DNA from: Sulfurovum sp.
Lineage (GTDB): Bacteria; Campylobacterota; Campylobacteria; Campylobacterales; Sulfurovaceae
Assembly (NCBI GenBank): GCA_015493425.1
Contig: WGDG01000107.1
Location: 1 to 5,046, forward strand
DNA length: 5,046 nucleotides
Reading direction: 5' to 3'
Under the pieces are notes generated by a model that was not told where the DNA came from, did no database searches, and was given only the letters and a program-made list of their open reading frames with translations. This document shows positions 4,731 through 5,046 of the stretch, piece by piece; position 1 is the stretch's first letter; each line of letters starts with the position of its first letter. A program made the position numbers and the translations under genes.

Positions 4731-5046
4731 TAACATTCAAGTTGCGTACACAGTGCTTCCCGGATGGCTGCAAATACACTGTTCTTAAGCTTTGCAATAC
4801 ATCGGTTATGATTGATAAGTCCACTGTCTATAGCCGTTAGTTTTGGAATAATCAAAACCGATTTTTTCTTTAAACTCCCCTCTTTTATATCGTTACTGTC
4901 AATAACAATACCTTGACGTGAAAGATTTGTTGTCAGCGGCAAGACAAGGAGATCATTTTTGTCAATTTTTTTAAACACCAAAACGGGACGTGCCTTAAAC
5001 TGTCTGAAATGAGAGTAAGGCATATCGATAACATAGATTCCCCCTA
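4730..5046 (-). CDS. PemK/MazF-family toxin, 5' end beyond window
   Basis: A small SH3-like barrel RNase family whose members cut mRNA at short sequences until bound by an antitoxin. The ATG at 5023 would give 97 residues, but the frame stays open to the window edge and adds GGIYVID before it. MazF proteins begin with a 'G-D/G-I-x-x-V-D' strand like this just before the 'RPxLVx' strand, so the true start is outside the window. Visible family features are KARPVLVF (Arg12 and Pro13 counted from the 5023 ATG), LLVLPLTTN (25-33) with the likely catalytic threonine at 31 or 32, and SVLIIPKLTAID. Arg and Thr at these places are catalytic in characterised MazF enzymes. The antitoxin should lie just to the right. 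The stop is 12 bases before the glycosyltransferase start, so the two may share a transcript. Confidence 0.85.
   Translation of the reverse strand, partial: GGIYVIDMPYSHFRQFKARPVLVFKKIDKNDLLVLPLTTNLSRQGIVIDSNDIKEGSLKKKSVLIIPKLTAIDSGLINHNRCIAKLKNSVFAAIREALCTQLEC

Noticed and set aside
1..5046. CRISPR array, insertion sequence, tRNA or rRNA
   Set aside because: I saw no spaced direct repeats, transposase-like protein, terminal inverted repeats of an element, or tRNA/rRNA signature on either strand.

Overview
The window looks like one end of a draft contig from a Campylobacterota (epsilonproteobacterial) genome, probably close to Sulfurovum or Sulfurimonas. The basis is the nifS-nifU pair: the NifU reads like the modular NifU of Helicobacter and Campylobacter, and NifS has the same lineage flavour. 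Genus-level placement is inference. The first 13 bases match the 3' end of the Tn5/Nextera mosaic end and are best read as sequencing adapter, so the biological sequence begins at about base 14.

Layout. (1) Bases 14-1998, minus strand: the Fe-S cluster assembly genes nifS (cysteine desulfurase, complete) and then nifU (scaffold, cut off at its C-terminus by the contig end). They are separated by 142 bases holding a hairpin and short 7-base tandem repeats. (2) Bases 1999-2160: a divergent, AT-rich control region. It has a candidate nifS promoter, a 25-bp near-perfect palindrome whose core resembles an IscR (Rrf2) type 1 site, a second palindrome overlapping it, and an extended -10 promoter facing right. 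(3) Bases 2161-2600, plus strand: two small overlapping genes of the DUF4258 and DUF2283 families, clearly AT-richer than their surroundings, which look like a transferred toxin-antitoxin-type pair. (4) Bases 2662-3876, plus strand: a nucleotidyltransferase of the NTP_transf_5 kind. (5) Bases 3878-4717, minus strand: a glycosyltransferase whose motifs resemble animal GM2/GD2 synthase. (6) Bases 4730-5046, minus strand: a PemK/MazF-family toxin gene running off the right edge, lying directly upstream of the glycosyltransferase.

How the parts fit. nifS and nifU make the sulfur donor and the scaffold for Fe-S clusters, and an Fe-S-sensing regulator acting on the palindrome in front of nifS would close a feedback loop (inference). 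The nucleotidyltransferase and the glycosyltransferase are convergent, with one base between their stop codons, and both are of kinds found in surface-glycan loci. Toxin-antitoxin-like genes lie on both sides of them, which suggests an accessory segment inserted next to the core nifS-nifU locus.

I found no tRNA, rRNA, CRISPR array, insertion sequence or clear rho-independent terminator. No gene-free stretch exceeds 300 bases. I see no convincing new multi-gene system. The best leads are the nifS control region, the GM2-synthase-like enzyme and the leaderless DUF4258 gene.
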